This document shows, piece after piece, positions 7,877-16,204 of a stretch of DNA of 64,000 bases. The stretch is from Dactylosporangium vinaceum. Lineage in GTDB: Bacteria; Actinomycetota; Actinomycetes; Mycobacteriales; Micromonosporaceae. Both the position numbers and the translations under genes were made by a program. Positions within the stretch are counted from its first letter, which is position 1, and every line of letters begins with the position of its first letter. The stretch is taken from the NCBI RefSeq assembly GCF_019904175.1, contig NZ_CP061913.1, forward strand, positions 8,060,001 to 8,124,000, in the 5' to 3' direction. Under the pieces are notes generated by a model that saw only the letters and a list, made by a program, of their open reading frames with translations, was not told the origin of the DNA and made no database searches.

Positions 7877-8473
7877 TCAGGCGGTCACGGGTGGCTGCCG
7901 GTAGACGACGGCGATGTTGTCGGCGGAGGGCTGCAGCGTCCAGCCGGGCGCCCGGGCCTCACCCATGAGGAGCTCGACCGTGCCCCGGGCGAAGCCGACG
8001 GTCGCGCGCGGGCACCAGAATCCGCCGTCCTGCGGCTTGTAGTCCAGCTGGACGTCCATGACCGTCTCCCCGGCGAAGCCCGCCCAGCCGCTGCGACGGG
8101 TCACGTCCCAGATCGCGATGTCCGAATCGGGCAGCACCGCGCAGCCCAGCAGCGGCTGCTCCCAGAACACCAGGCCCTCGGTCCAGCCCGGCGTCTGCCA
8201 CGTCACGCTGAAGACCCGGCCGTCCACGCACTCCAGCTCGACGCCGAAGTCGACGGAGTCGAACCCCTCGTACCGCCACGAGGGCCGGTCCCACTCCGCG
8301 ACATCCACGATCCAGCGCGGACCCGCCAGGTCCGGTGCCGCGTCCTCGCGGGCGTAGTCGATGTCGACGTACCGCACCGCGCCGAGCACCGCGCCCACCA
8401 TCTGCCGGGCGTGGTCCTCGCGCAGGCGGCGCTCGTCGGCGGTGCGCACGAACGACGTCATCGAATCCAGCAC
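7877..8473 (-). CDS. Hypothetical protein
   Basis: 198 residues from GTG 8473; an ATG four codons in (8461) is an alternative. I do not recognise a family. It is acidic, tryptophan-rich in the middle (PRWIVDVAEWDRPSWRYEGFDSVDFGVELECVDGRVFSVTW), without signal peptide or membrane segment, so probably a cytosolic beta-rich protein. It starts 11 bases downstream of the quinone-oxidoreductase stop on the same strand, so it is likely its operon partner. Confidence 0.65.
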   Translation of the reverse strand: MLDSMTSFVRTADERRLREDHARQMVGAVLGAVRYVDIDYAREDAAPDLAGPRWIVDVAEWDRPSWRYEGFDSVDFGVELECVDGRVFSVTWQTPGWTEGLVFWEQPLLGCAVLPDSDIAIWDVTRRSGWAGFAGETVMDVQLDYKPQDGGFWCPRATVGFARGTVELLMGEARAPGWTLQPSADNIAVVYRQPPVTA

Positions 8474-8484
8474 GCAGTCGATTG

Positions 8485-9465
8485 TCAGGGAATCAGGGCG
8501 AGCTTGCCCATCGTGGTGCGGGCTTCCAGTTCGGCCAGGGCCTTCGGGCCGTCGGCCAGGGCGTAGGTGCCCGGGTCGGCCGGGGCGATGACGCCGGTCG
8601 CCAGCAGGGTGAAGAGCTCGCCCATGACGTCGCCGAAGATCTCGGGTGCGGCCTGGATCAGGGTGCCGAGGTTGAGGCCGATGACGTGGACCTGGTGGCG
8701 GTACACGAGGTCCCAGTTGGTGATCGACGCCTCCCCCGCGGCCAGGCCGTAGACGACGACGCGGCCGGTGACGCGCCTGGTCGCGGCCAGGCTCGCGGCC
8801 AGGGTGGGGCCGCCGGCCGACTCGAGGACCAGGTCCGCGCCCGTGCCGCCGGTCAGCTGCAGGACCGCGGCGGCCAGGTCGGCGCGGCGGGAGTCCAGGA
8901 CGTGGTCGGCGCCCAGGGCGAGCACCGTCTCGTGCTTGGCCCGGGAGGCGGTGGCGATGACCGTCGCGCCGTAGTGCTTGGCCATCCGGACCGCCGCCTG
9001 GCCCGTGCCGCCGGCGGCGGCGTGGATCAGGACCGTCTGGCCGGCGGTGAGGGCGCCCAGGGGTTTGAGGGCGGCGAGGGCGGTCGGCCAGTTCACGACC
9101 AGGCCCAGGGCCTGCGCGCCGGTCCAGCCGGCCGGGATCGGGACGGCCGCGGCCGCGGGCAGCAGCAGGTATTCGGCGAACGCGCCGCCGCCGATGCTGA
9201 CGCCGACGACGTTCGCGCCGGGCGCCACGGCCGTCACGCCGGGGCCGGCCGCGACAACGGTGCCGGCGGCCTCGATGCCGGCCACGTACGGCGGCTGCGG
9301 CCCGCCCGCGAACGCCCCGCGGGACTGGGAGATGTCGACGAAGTTGACGCCGGCGGCGGTGACCTTGACCAGGACCTCGCCGGGGCCCGGGGACGGGACC
9401 GGGGCGTCGGTGATCAGGCGCAGGTCGCCCGGGCCGTTCAGGGAGGTCTGCTGCAGGGCGCGCAT
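8485..9465 (-). CDS. NADPH:quinone oxidoreductase, MDR superfamily
   Basis: 326 residues with GAGGAG upstream of the ATG. Zinc-free medium-chain reductase: GroES-like half (GEVLVKVTAAGVNFVDI, PYVAGIEAAGTV) then Rossmann half with VLIHAAAGGTGQAAVRMAKHYGATVIAT. The HAAAGGxG motif and absence of the catalytic Cys/His zinc ligands place it with quinone oxidoreductase-like (QOR) enzymes that reduce quinones or enals with NADPH. It is divergent from a TetR gene, with operator-like palindromes in the gap, so it is the probable regulated target. Confidence 0.9.
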   Translation of the reverse strand: MRALQQTSLNGPGDLRLITDAPVPSPGPGEVLVKVTAAGVNFVDISQSRGAFAGGPQPPYVAGIEAAGTVVAAGPGVTAVAPGANVVGVSIGGGAFAEYLLLPAAAAVPIPAGWTGAQALGLVVNWPTALAALKPLGALTAGQTVLIHAAAGGTGQAAVRMAKHYGATVIATASRAKHETVLALGADHVLDSRRADLAAAVLQLTGGTGADLVLESAGGPTLAASLAATRRVTGRVVVYGLAAGEASITNWDLVYRHQVHVIGLNLGTLIQAAPEIFGDVMGELFTLLATGVIAPADPGTYALADGPKALAELEARTTMGKLALIP

Positions 9466-9487
9466 GGTCGGCTCCTCGGCTGTGCGA

Positions 9488-9511
9488 TTTGTTTATCGAA
9501 CGACCAACAAA
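9488..9511. promoter_or_regulatory. TetR operator-like palindrome 1
   Basis: TTTGTT (9488-9493) and AACAAA (9506-9511) flank a TCG-AA-CGA core in the divergent gap between the oxidoreductase and tetR genes. The core and right arm (ATCGAACGRCMAACAA) recur at 9550-9565. Confidence 0.6.
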
Positions 9512-9549
9512 CCATGCCGGAGCCGGCCCCGAGCGTCAAGGTAAAGTTG

Positions 9550-9565
9550 ATCGAACGGCAAACAA
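9550..9565. promoter_or_regulatory. TetR operator-like site 2
   Basis: ATCGAACGGCAAACAA repeats 14 of 16 bases of site 1, 55 bases away, 33 bases before the tetR start. Two copies fit one for each divergent promoter. Confidence 0.5.
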
Positions 9566-9597
9566 GTACGGAGACGACAAGTGCGGAGACGATCGGC

Positions 9598-10224
9598 ATG
9601 GCCCCTCGCGGACGGCCGCGCACGTTCGACCCCGATACCGCCCTGCGGCAGGCGCTCGACCTGTTCTGGGAGCGCGGCTACGAGGGGACCTCGCTGCAGG
9701 ATCTGGCCGGCGCGATGGGTGTCGCATCGGCCAGCATCTACGCCTGCTTCGGCAGCAAGGAGGAGCTGTTCCGCCGGGTGATGGCCCTCTACGGGAGCAC
9801 CTCCGGCGAGCCGCCCCGGCGCGCGCTGCGGGAGGGGGCCACGGCGCGGGCGGCCGTGCACGCGATGCTGCGGGCCACCGCCGACCAGGTCACCGGCGCG
9901 GACACCCCGCACTACTGCATGCTCGTCCTGGCCGCCCCCGTCGGCGCCGTGGAGAACCACACGGTCCGCGAGTTCCTGGCCGAGCGCCGCCGCGGCCAGC
10001 ACACGGCCATCCGCGACCGCCTCGCCCGCGGCGTCACCGACGGCGACCTCACCGCCGCCCCGGCCGATCTCGACGCGCTGGCCCGCTATTACACGACGGT
10101 GGTCCAGGGCCTGTCGATCCAGGCCCGCGACGGCGCCACCCGCCCCGAGCTGGAGACCGTCATCACCTGCGCGATGGCCGCCTGGGACGCCCTCACCGCC
10201 GCGCCCTCACCAACCGCACCCTGA
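9598..10224 (+). CDS. TetR/AcrR-family repressor
   Basis: 208 residues from ATG 9598; the frame is open far upstream but that part is antisense to the oxidoreductase. The N-terminal HTH is canonical (GRPRTFDPDTALRQALDLFWERGYEGTSLQDLAGAMGV followed by SASIYACFGSKEELFRRVM), and the C-terminal ligand domain is of the type found in regulators of quinone/aldehyde reductases (ARYYTTVVQGLSIQARDGAT). Likely represses itself and the divergent oxidoreductase through the sites at 9488 and 9550. Confidence 0.9.
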   Translation: MAPRGRPRTFDPDTALRQALDLFWERGYEGTSLQDLAGAMGVASASIYACFGSKEELFRRVMALYGSTSGEPPRRALREGATARAAVHAMLRATADQVTGADTPHYCMLVLAAPVGAVENHTVREFLAERRRGQHTAIRDRLARGVTDGDLTAAPADLDALARYYTTVVQGLSIQARDGATRPELETVITCAMAAWDALTAAPSPTAP

Positions 10225-10292
10225 CCCCACAGCCATCACATCGCCGGGCACGGCGCTGGGCGCGATCGGCCCCGCGGGGCGCGCACACAGTG

Positions 10293-10322
10293 ACGCAGCC
10301 GCCCATGCCTGAGCGGCTGCGT
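10293..10322. terminator. Bidirectional hairpin between tetR and GT4 genes
   Basis: ACGCAGCCGC (10293-10302) pairs perfectly with GCGGCTGCGT (10313-10322), ten-base loop, between converging stops at 10224 and 10349. Confidence 0.6.
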
Positions 10323-10348
10323 GGAGAAGCCGGCGAAACGGGGCGCGG

Positions 10349-11833
10349 CTACCGGCGTTCGACCGCCGCCATCACCACGTCGAACGGTGCCGCGGCCGCG
10401 CGGGCGGCGGCGTCGCGGTCGGCCGCCTCCCGGGCCACGGCCTCGGACCACAGCCCGCCCTCGGCGGCCAGTGCGGCCCGCGCGGCGTCGGCGCCGGCCT
10501 GCCAGGCCGCCTCCTCCGCGGCCGCGCGGACCAGGCTCGCCGGGCGCGCACCCACGGGGACGCGGGGCGGGTCGGCCAGGAGGTTGCCGGGCGGGACGAA
10601 GACGACCGGGAGGCCGCTGCCGAGCACCGTGGCGCGGCGGCGGGCCTCGAAGGCCGGGGACTCGTCGACGGCGGCGCCGTAGACGGCCGCGGTGCGGGCG
10701 GCGATGGCATGCCAGGAGTGGCGTTCGCGGGCCATGGCGCGGGCGCGGGAGGCAAGCGTCTGGGCGAAGATCGGGTCCTGCAGCAGGGCGTCCACGGCGT
10801 CGACGAGACCGTCGGGGTCGCCGGACGGGAAGCGGATGCCGGTGACGCCGTGCTCGACGATCGAGGCCAGGCCGCCGGTCGAGGCGACGACGAGCGCGGC
10901 GCCCGAGGCGGCGGCCTCGAGGGCGACGGTGCCGGTGGGCTCGTAGCGGCTCGGCATGACGAAGGCGTCGGCGGCGGCGAGGACGGCGGCCAGGGTCGGC
11001 TGGTCCAGGGTGCCGGGGAAGGAGACCGCGCGGTGCAGCTTGAGGCGGCGGGCCTCCTCGATCAGGGCGCCGCGGTAGGGGCCGTCGCCGGCGACGACCG
11101 CACGGGTGCCGGGGTGGCGCTCGCGGATCGCGGGCATGGCGGCGAGGAGGTCCTGGACGCCCTTCTCGCTGATGAGGCGGCCGGCGTAGACGAGCAGCGG
11201 GCCCTCGCCGGCGAAGCGGAGGCGGGCCTGCAGGACGGCGCGCGGCTCGGCGGTCCACACGTCGGGGTCGATGCCGCTGGGCACGACGTCGACGCGCTCG
11301 GCGGGGACGTCGAAGAGGTGCTGGACCTCCCAGCGCAGGTACTCGGTCGGGACGATCACCCGGCACGCCTCGGAGCCGAGCCACCACTCGACGGAGTGCA
11401 CCGAGCGGCTGGTGTCGCCGTCGACGATGCCCTGGTGGCGGCCGGCCTCGGTGGCCTGGAGGGTGGCGACGAACGGGATGCCGAAGTGCTCCTTGAGCGT
11501 CACCGCAGCGTGGGTGACGAGCCAGTCGTGGGCGTGGATCACGTCGTAGCCGGCGGCCGGGGCGGTGCGGATCGCGGCCTCGGCGAGCAGGTGGTTGACG
11601 GCCATCGTGTGGCCGAGATCCGGGTCGTCGGCATCCGGGTCGAACTCGGGCAGCGGGTCGGCCCGGACCACCCGGACACCGCCGAAGGAGGCTGTCGAAC
11701 GGCCGTGCCGGGTGACGACCGTGACGTCGTGGCCGGCGGCGGCAAGCGCGGCGGACAGGGCGGCGATGCGGCCCTCCCGGGCGGCTATCGCGTCACTTGG
11801 AGGGAAGTCCCAGGCGATCATCAAAACGCGCAT
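10349..11833 (-). CDS. GT4-family glycosyltransferase (glycogen-synthase-like)
   Basis: 494 residues. GT-B fold: N-terminal RVLMIAWDFPPSDAIAAREGRIAALSAALAAAGHDVTVVT, YDVIHAHDWLVTHAAVTL, then the donor-binding half with YAGRLISEKGVQDLL and the EX7E motif in SRYEPTGTVALEAAASG. The last ~90 residues are an alanine-rich helical extension not needed for catalysis. It is 25 bases downstream of a glycogen-debranching-type gene and near treXYZ, so it probably elongates or primes an alpha-glucan from a nucleotide-glucose donor. Acceptor and donor are inference; a trehalose or glycoside synthase is possible. Confidence 0.85.
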   Translation of the reverse strand: MRVLMIAWDFPPSDAIAAREGRIAALSAALAAAGHDVTVVTRHGRSTASFGGVRVVRADPLPEFDPDADDPDLGHTMAVNHLLAEAAIRTAPAAGYDVIHAHDWLVTHAAVTLKEHFGIPFVATLQATEAGRHQGIVDGDTSRSVHSVEWWLGSEACRVIVPTEYLRWEVQHLFDVPAERVDVVPSGIDPDVWTAEPRAVLQARLRFAGEGPLLVYAGRLISEKGVQDLLAAMPAIRERHPGTRAVVAGDGPYRGALIEEARRLKLHRAVSFPGTLDQPTLAAVLAAADAFVMPSRYEPTGTVALEAAASGAALVVASTGGLASIVEHGVTGIRFPSGDPDGLVDAVDALLQDPIFAQTLASRARAMARERHSWHAIAARTAAVYGAAVDESPAFEARRRATVLGSGLPVVFVPPGNLLADPPRVPVGARPASLVRAAAEEAAWQAGADAARAALAAEGGLWSEAVAREAADRDAAARAAAAPFDVVMAAVERR

Positions 11834-11858
11834 AGCGGATACCTCTCGTCGCCGACTG

Positions 11859-13856
11859 TCACCGTAGCGCGTTCCGACGCTTCCGCGGACCGGCTTCGCG
11901 GGCCAATTTCAGTTTTCCGGATTGGGCGGGTTGTGCAGCTTGCACATTGCAGTTTTGCCTGATGACGGTGCGGGCGTGCAGGAGTGCGGCGACCGATCGG
12001 GCGGAGAACGGCGCACCCGTCGGGCGGTAGGGCGCGTCACCCTCCGCGATCTCGCTGACGGAGCCGAGACCACACTCACTCAAATGTCCGGTAAGGGCGG
12101 CGGGCAGCGCGTCCACCGGTCGGCCGGCGGCGCACATCGCGTCGGCGTACGGCCCGAGCCACCACGGCCACACCGTTCCCTGGTGATATGCCGTGTCCCG
12201 GGCGACCACACCGCCTCGATGGCCCCCAAGGTACCCGTACTCCCCCGGCGCGAGCGTACGCAGACCCAGCGGCGTGAGCAGGCTCTCTCCCACGGCCCGC
12301 AGCACGTCGTCGCGCAGCCGCGTCTCGTCGGCCGCGGGCGCGTAGGGAAGGCTGAACGCGAGCAGCTGGTTGGGGCGCAGGACCGAGTCGTCGTGGACGC
12401 CGGAGCCGCCCTTCGGATACGGCGCGGGGCCGGCGTCGACGACGTCGAAGAGCCAGCCGTCGGGCGCCCGGAAGCGCTTCACGAACTGGGCCCGGACGGC
12501 GTCGCGGCGCGCGTGCACGACCGAGGCGTCGCGGCCGCAGCGCTCCCGCAGCGCGGCCAGCGCGCCGAGCGCGTTGGCCCACAGCGCGTTGAGCTCGACC
12601 GGCTTGCCGTCGCGCGGGGTGACCGGGCCGCGCGGCAGGTGGGCGTTCATCCAGGTGCGGCCGCCGTGGTCGGCGTCGAGCCGGAGCAGGCCGTCGAGCG
12701 CGTCGATGGTGACGCCGTCCATGGTGCCCTTGGTGTAGGCCGCGATGACGCTCTCGACCGCGGGCAGGAGCTCGGCGGCCAGGCTGTCGTCGCCGGTGCG
12801 CGCGATGTGCCGGTCGACGGCGTGGACGTACCACAGCGGCCCGTCGGCATCGGCGAGTGCTTCGGCGCGCATGCGGGCACCGAGGCCGGCGTGGGAGCGC
12901 AGCAGCGCGCGGCCCTCGCCGGCCCGGTTCGTGTCGAGGAAGAGCCCCTCGTAGGCGGTCATGGTGTCGCGCAGGTAGCTGCCGAACCACGGGTATCCGG
13001 CCACGACGTCGGGGTGGCCGTCGCGCTGGATGATGAACGCGTCGGCGGCCAGGGTGAGCAGGCGGTCCTCGAACCCGCGGGCGCCGGCCTGGCGGATGAG
13101 CTTGCGGGCCCGGCGCCGGGCCGCCTCGACGATCGCGGGGCCGTCGGGCAGCGGCGTGGGGTCCTCGACGTCGGAGCGGGCGGTGACCGTGAGCGTCTCG
13201 CCGGCGCGCAGGTCGGCCGTGAACGTCCCGGCGGCCCAGAGGTCCTCCACCGGGTTGAGCCCGCGGGCGGCCTCCTCCCGGTGGTACGCGTCGAGGTACC
13301 ACTCGCCGACGGGCTTGAAGTCGGGCCCGTCGAGGCGCATCACGTCCTCGACGACAAGCTCGCCGCCGGAGGAGAAGCGCTCCCCGTCGGCGTCGCGCCA
13401 GGTGCACAGCGCCCCCAGCACCAGCCGCACCTGGGCGCCGGGCGGGGCGGCGACGAGGCGGTGGACGACGGCGACGGCGTTGCGGCCGTACACCATCGCG
13501 ACCTCGCGCTCGAGGACGTACTCACCGAACCGCCAGCGCCACCGCGGTACACCGTCGACGATGTCGAAGGACTCCAGGTGGTGATGGCCGGTGGGGTCGA
13601 GCGCGCCGGAGCCCCACTCGTGGACGGCCAGGCGGTGCTCGGCTCCCCCGGGCAGGCGCAGCACCGGGTCCAGCGCGGCGAGCGCCACCTGACGGGCGGG
13701 GGTGACAAGCAGTGCGTGGTACCGGCGGGTGCGCAGCCCCGCGATCGTGCCTGTCGCGTATCCCCCGAGGCCGTCGGTGACCAGCCACTCCCCTTCGAAC
13801 CCGGCCGGGGTCGCGCAGGCGTGCGGGCCGAAGGTCATCACCGATCCGGGGGGCAT
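11859..13856 (-). CDS. Amylo-alpha-1,6-glucosidase / glycogen-debranching-type GH (GDE_C)
   Basis: 665 residues from ATG 13856 (alternative ATG 13838). The N-terminal domain (EGEWLVTDGLGGYATGTIAGLRTRRYHALLV) is the bacterial debranching-enzyme N-terminus; the C-terminal (alpha/alpha)6 barrel has DAFIIQRDGHPDVVAGYPWFGSYLRDTMTAYEGLF, the LWYVHAVDRHI segment and YHQGTVWPWWLGPYADA. It hydrolyses alpha-1,6 branches in limit dextrins. It heads a two-gene minus-strand unit with the GT4 gene and is divergent from glgX, which encodes a second, GH13 debranching enzyme. The final ~40 residues are basic and unconserved. Confidence 0.88.
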   Translation of the reverse strand: MPPGSVMTFGPHACATPAGFEGEWLVTDGLGGYATGTIAGLRTRRYHALLVTPARQVALAALDPVLRLPGGAEHRLAVHEWGSGALDPTGHHHLESFDIVDGVPRWRWRFGEYVLEREVAMVYGRNAVAVVHRLVAAPPGAQVRLVLGALCTWRDADGERFSSGGELVVEDVMRLDGPDFKPVGEWYLDAYHREEAARGLNPVEDLWAAGTFTADLRAGETLTVTARSDVEDPTPLPDGPAIVEAARRRARKLIRQAGARGFEDRLLTLAADAFIIQRDGHPDVVAGYPWFGSYLRDTMTAYEGLFLDTNRAGEGRALLRSHAGLGARMRAEALADADGPLWYVHAVDRHIARTGDDSLAAELLPAVESVIAAYTKGTMDGVTIDALDGLLRLDADHGGRTWMNAHLPRGPVTPRDGKPVELNALWANALGALAALRERCGRDASVVHARRDAVRAQFVKRFRAPDGWLFDVVDAGPAPYPKGGSGVHDDSVLRPNQLLAFSLPYAPAADETRLRDDVLRAVGESLLTPLGLRTLAPGEYGYLGGHRGGVVARDTAYHQGTVWPWWLGPYADAMCAAGRPVDALPAALTGHLSECGLGSVSEIAEGDAPYRPTGAPFSARSVAALLHARTVIRQNCNVQAAQPAQSGKLKLAREAGPRKRRNALR

Positions 13857-14098
13857 GTGCCCAACTATGATCCGTTCCCCCTTGTTTCAAACGCGCGCCA
13901 CGGCTGAATTTGCCGGAGATTCATCCGCCGACCGTGTCGGAAATCCGACCCGCCGACGAGCACGATTCATTATTGGGCGAGCGGGGCATATGGCAGCCAG
14001 CTTCGCGCGTATCCGTGCGTGAACTTTCGACACACGTAACGTGGTGGCAACGAGGGCACCGTTGAACAGCGGTGCCGAGAAATAGAGCAGGAGCGAGC

Positions 14099-16204
14099 AT
14101 GCAGGTGTGGCCGGGCAACCGGTACCCGTTGGGTGCGACGTACGACGGGCAGGGCACGAACTTCGCGATCTTCAGCGAGGTGGCCGAGTCCGTCGAACTG
14201 TGCCTCTTCGACGACGCCGACGGCGAGGAGCGCATCCGCCTCGTCGAGGTGGACGCGTTCGTCTGGCACGCGTACCTTCCGGGCGTCGAGCCGGGGCAGC
14301 GGTACGGATTCCGGGTCCACGGGCCCTACGACCCGGCCCGGGGCCTGCGGTGCAACCCCAACAAGCTGCTGCTGGACCCATACGCCAAGGCCATCGACGG
14401 CGACATCAACTGGGACCCGGCGGTCTACGGCTACGACTTCAACGACCCGGAGCAGATGAGCGAGGCCGACTCGGCGCCGTTCATGCCGAAGGCGGTCGTC
14501 GTCAACCCGTACTTCGACTGGGGCAACGACGCCGCGCCGCGCGTGCCGTACCACCACACGGTCGTCTACGAGGCCCACGTCCGCGGGCTCACGATGCGCC
14601 ACCCGGACGTGCCCGAGGAGCTGCGCGGCACCTACGCGGGCATCGGCCACCCGGCGATCGTCGAGCACCTCAAGCGGCTCGGGATCACCGCGATCGAGCT
14701 GCTGCCGGTGCACCACTTCGTGCACGACCAGCGGCTGGTCGAGCTGGGCCTGTCGAACTACTGGGGCTACAACACCATCGGGTTCTTCGCCCCCTATCAC
14801 GGGTACGCCCGCCGGCACCGCGGTCAGCAGGTCCAGGAGTTCCGCGGCATGGTCAAGGCGATGCACGCGGCCGGCATCGAGGTCATCCTCGACGTCGTCT
14901 ACAACCACACCGCGGAGGGCAACCACCTCGGGCCGACACTGTCCTTCAAGGGCATCGACAACGGCCACTACTACAAGCTCGAGGACGAGGACAACCGGTA
15001 CTACACGGACTACACCGGTACCGGCAACAGCCTCAACGTGCGCAACCCGCACACCTTGCAGCTCATCATGGACTCGCTGCGCTACTGGGTGACCGAGATG
15101 CGGGTCGACGGCTTCCGCTTCGACCTCGCCTCGACCCTGGCCCGCGAGTTCTACGACGTCGACCGCCTGTCGACGTTCTTCGAGGTCGTGCAGCAGGACC
15201 CGGTGGTCAACCAGGTGAAGCTGATCGCCGAGCCGTGGGACGTCGGGCCCGGCGGCTACCAGGTCGGCAACTTCCCGCCCCTGTGGACGGAGTGGAACGG
15301 CCGGTTCCGCGACACGGTCCGTGACTTCTGGCGCGGCGAGCCGGCGACGCTCGGCGAGTTCGCGTCGCGGATCACCGGCTCGGCCGACCTGTACCAGGAC
15401 GACGGCCGGCGCCCCTTCGCCAGCATCAACTTCGTCACCTGCCACGACGGGTTCACGCTCAACGACCTCGTCTCGTACAACGAGAAGCACAACGAGGCCA
15501 ACACCGAGGACAACCGCGACGGTGAGAGCCACAACCGCTCCTGGAACTGCGGCGTCGAGGGTCCCACCGACGACCCGGCGATCCACTCGCTGCGGGCGAA
15601 GCAGCGGCGCAACTTCCTGACCACGCTGATGCTGTCGCAGGGCGTGCCGATGATCTGCGCCGGTGACGAGCTCGGGCGCACCCAGGGCGGCAACAACAAC
15701 GCGTACTGCCAGGACAACGACATCAGCTGGGTCAACTGGGACGACGTCGACGAGCAGCTGCTCGCGTTCACCCGCGGCCTGGCGCTGTTCCGGGAGCGCC
15801 ACCGGGTGTTCCGCCGCCGCCGGTTCTTCACCGGCCGGCCGGTCGCCCGGGCCGAGGGCACCCCGATCCCGGACGTCGCCTGGTTCGCCACCGACGGGCG
15901 GCAGATGACCGAGGAGGACTGGGACAACCACTTCGGCAAGGCGCTGATGCTGTTCGTCAACGGCGAGAGCATCACCGAGCGGGGCTCGCACGGGGAGCGC
16001 CACGTCGACGACTCGTTCCTGCTGTGCTTCAACGCGCACTACGAGCCGCTCGAGTTCGTCATCCCGCAGCAGGATTTCGGCAAGGAGTGGGAGCTGGTCA
16101 TCGCGACGGCCACCGGCCCGGCCCGCGACGGCGTCAGCTACACCGCCGGCGGGACGATCACGGTGCCGGACCGCTCCCTCGTCGTGCTGGACCGCACGGT
16201 ATGA
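14099..16204 (+). CDS. glgX: Glycogen debranching enzyme GlgX/TreX (isoamylase type, GH13)
   Basis: 701 residues from ATG 14099, chosen for AGGAG at 14089-14093. An N-terminal CBM48-like domain (GATYDGQGTNFAIFSEVAESVELCLF, GYRFG-like VEPGQRYGFRVHGPYDP) precedes a GH13 barrel with DVVYNHTAEGN, the nucleophile region MRVDGFRFDLAS, acid/base LIAEPWD and NFVTCHDGFTLND. It removes side chains from glycogen to yield malto-oligosaccharides. Its stop overlaps treY (ATGA), and treZ follows, so the product feeds directly into trehalose synthesis (TreX in the treXYZ naming). Confidence 0.95.
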   Translation: MQVWPGNRYPLGATYDGQGTNFAIFSEVAESVELCLFDDADGEERIRLVEVDAFVWHAYLPGVEPGQRYGFRVHGPYDPARGLRCNPNKLLLDPYAKAIDGDINWDPAVYGYDFNDPEQMSEADSAPFMPKAVVVNPYFDWGNDAAPRVPYHHTVVYEAHVRGLTMRHPDVPEELRGTYAGIGHPAIVEHLKRLGITAIELLPVHHFVHDQRLVELGLSNYWGYNTIGFFAPYHGYARRHRGQQVQEFRGMVKAMHAAGIEVILDVVYNHTAEGNHLGPTLSFKGIDNGHYYKLEDEDNRYYTDYTGTGNSLNVRNPHTLQLIMDSLRYWVTEMRVDGFRFDLASTLAREFYDVDRLSTFFEVVQQDPVVNQVKLIAEPWDVGPGGYQVGNFPPLWTEWNGRFRDTVRDFWRGEPATLGEFASRITGSADLYQDDGRRPFASINFVTCHDGFTLNDLVSYNEKHNEANTEDNRDGESHNRSWNCGVEGPTDDPAIHSLRAKQRRNFLTTLMLSQGVPMICAGDELGRTQGGNNNAYCQDNDISWVNWDDVDEQLLAFTRGLALFRERHRVFRRRRFFTGRPVARAEGTPIPDVAWFATDGRQMTEEDWDNHFGKALMLFVNGESITERGSHGERHVDDSFLLCFNAHYEPLEFVIPQQDFGKEWELVIATATGPARDGVSYTAGGTITVPDRSLVVLDRTV

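Noticed and set aside
8335-9597. N-terminal extension of the TetR gene to 8335
   Set aside because: It is antisense to the quinone oxidoreductase; TetR proteins start with the GRPR-type segment as at 9598.
13937-13948. TCGGA-AA-TCCGA hairpin in the GDE/glgX gap
   Set aside because: Loop of two bases and no repeat of the motif; too weak to call an operator.
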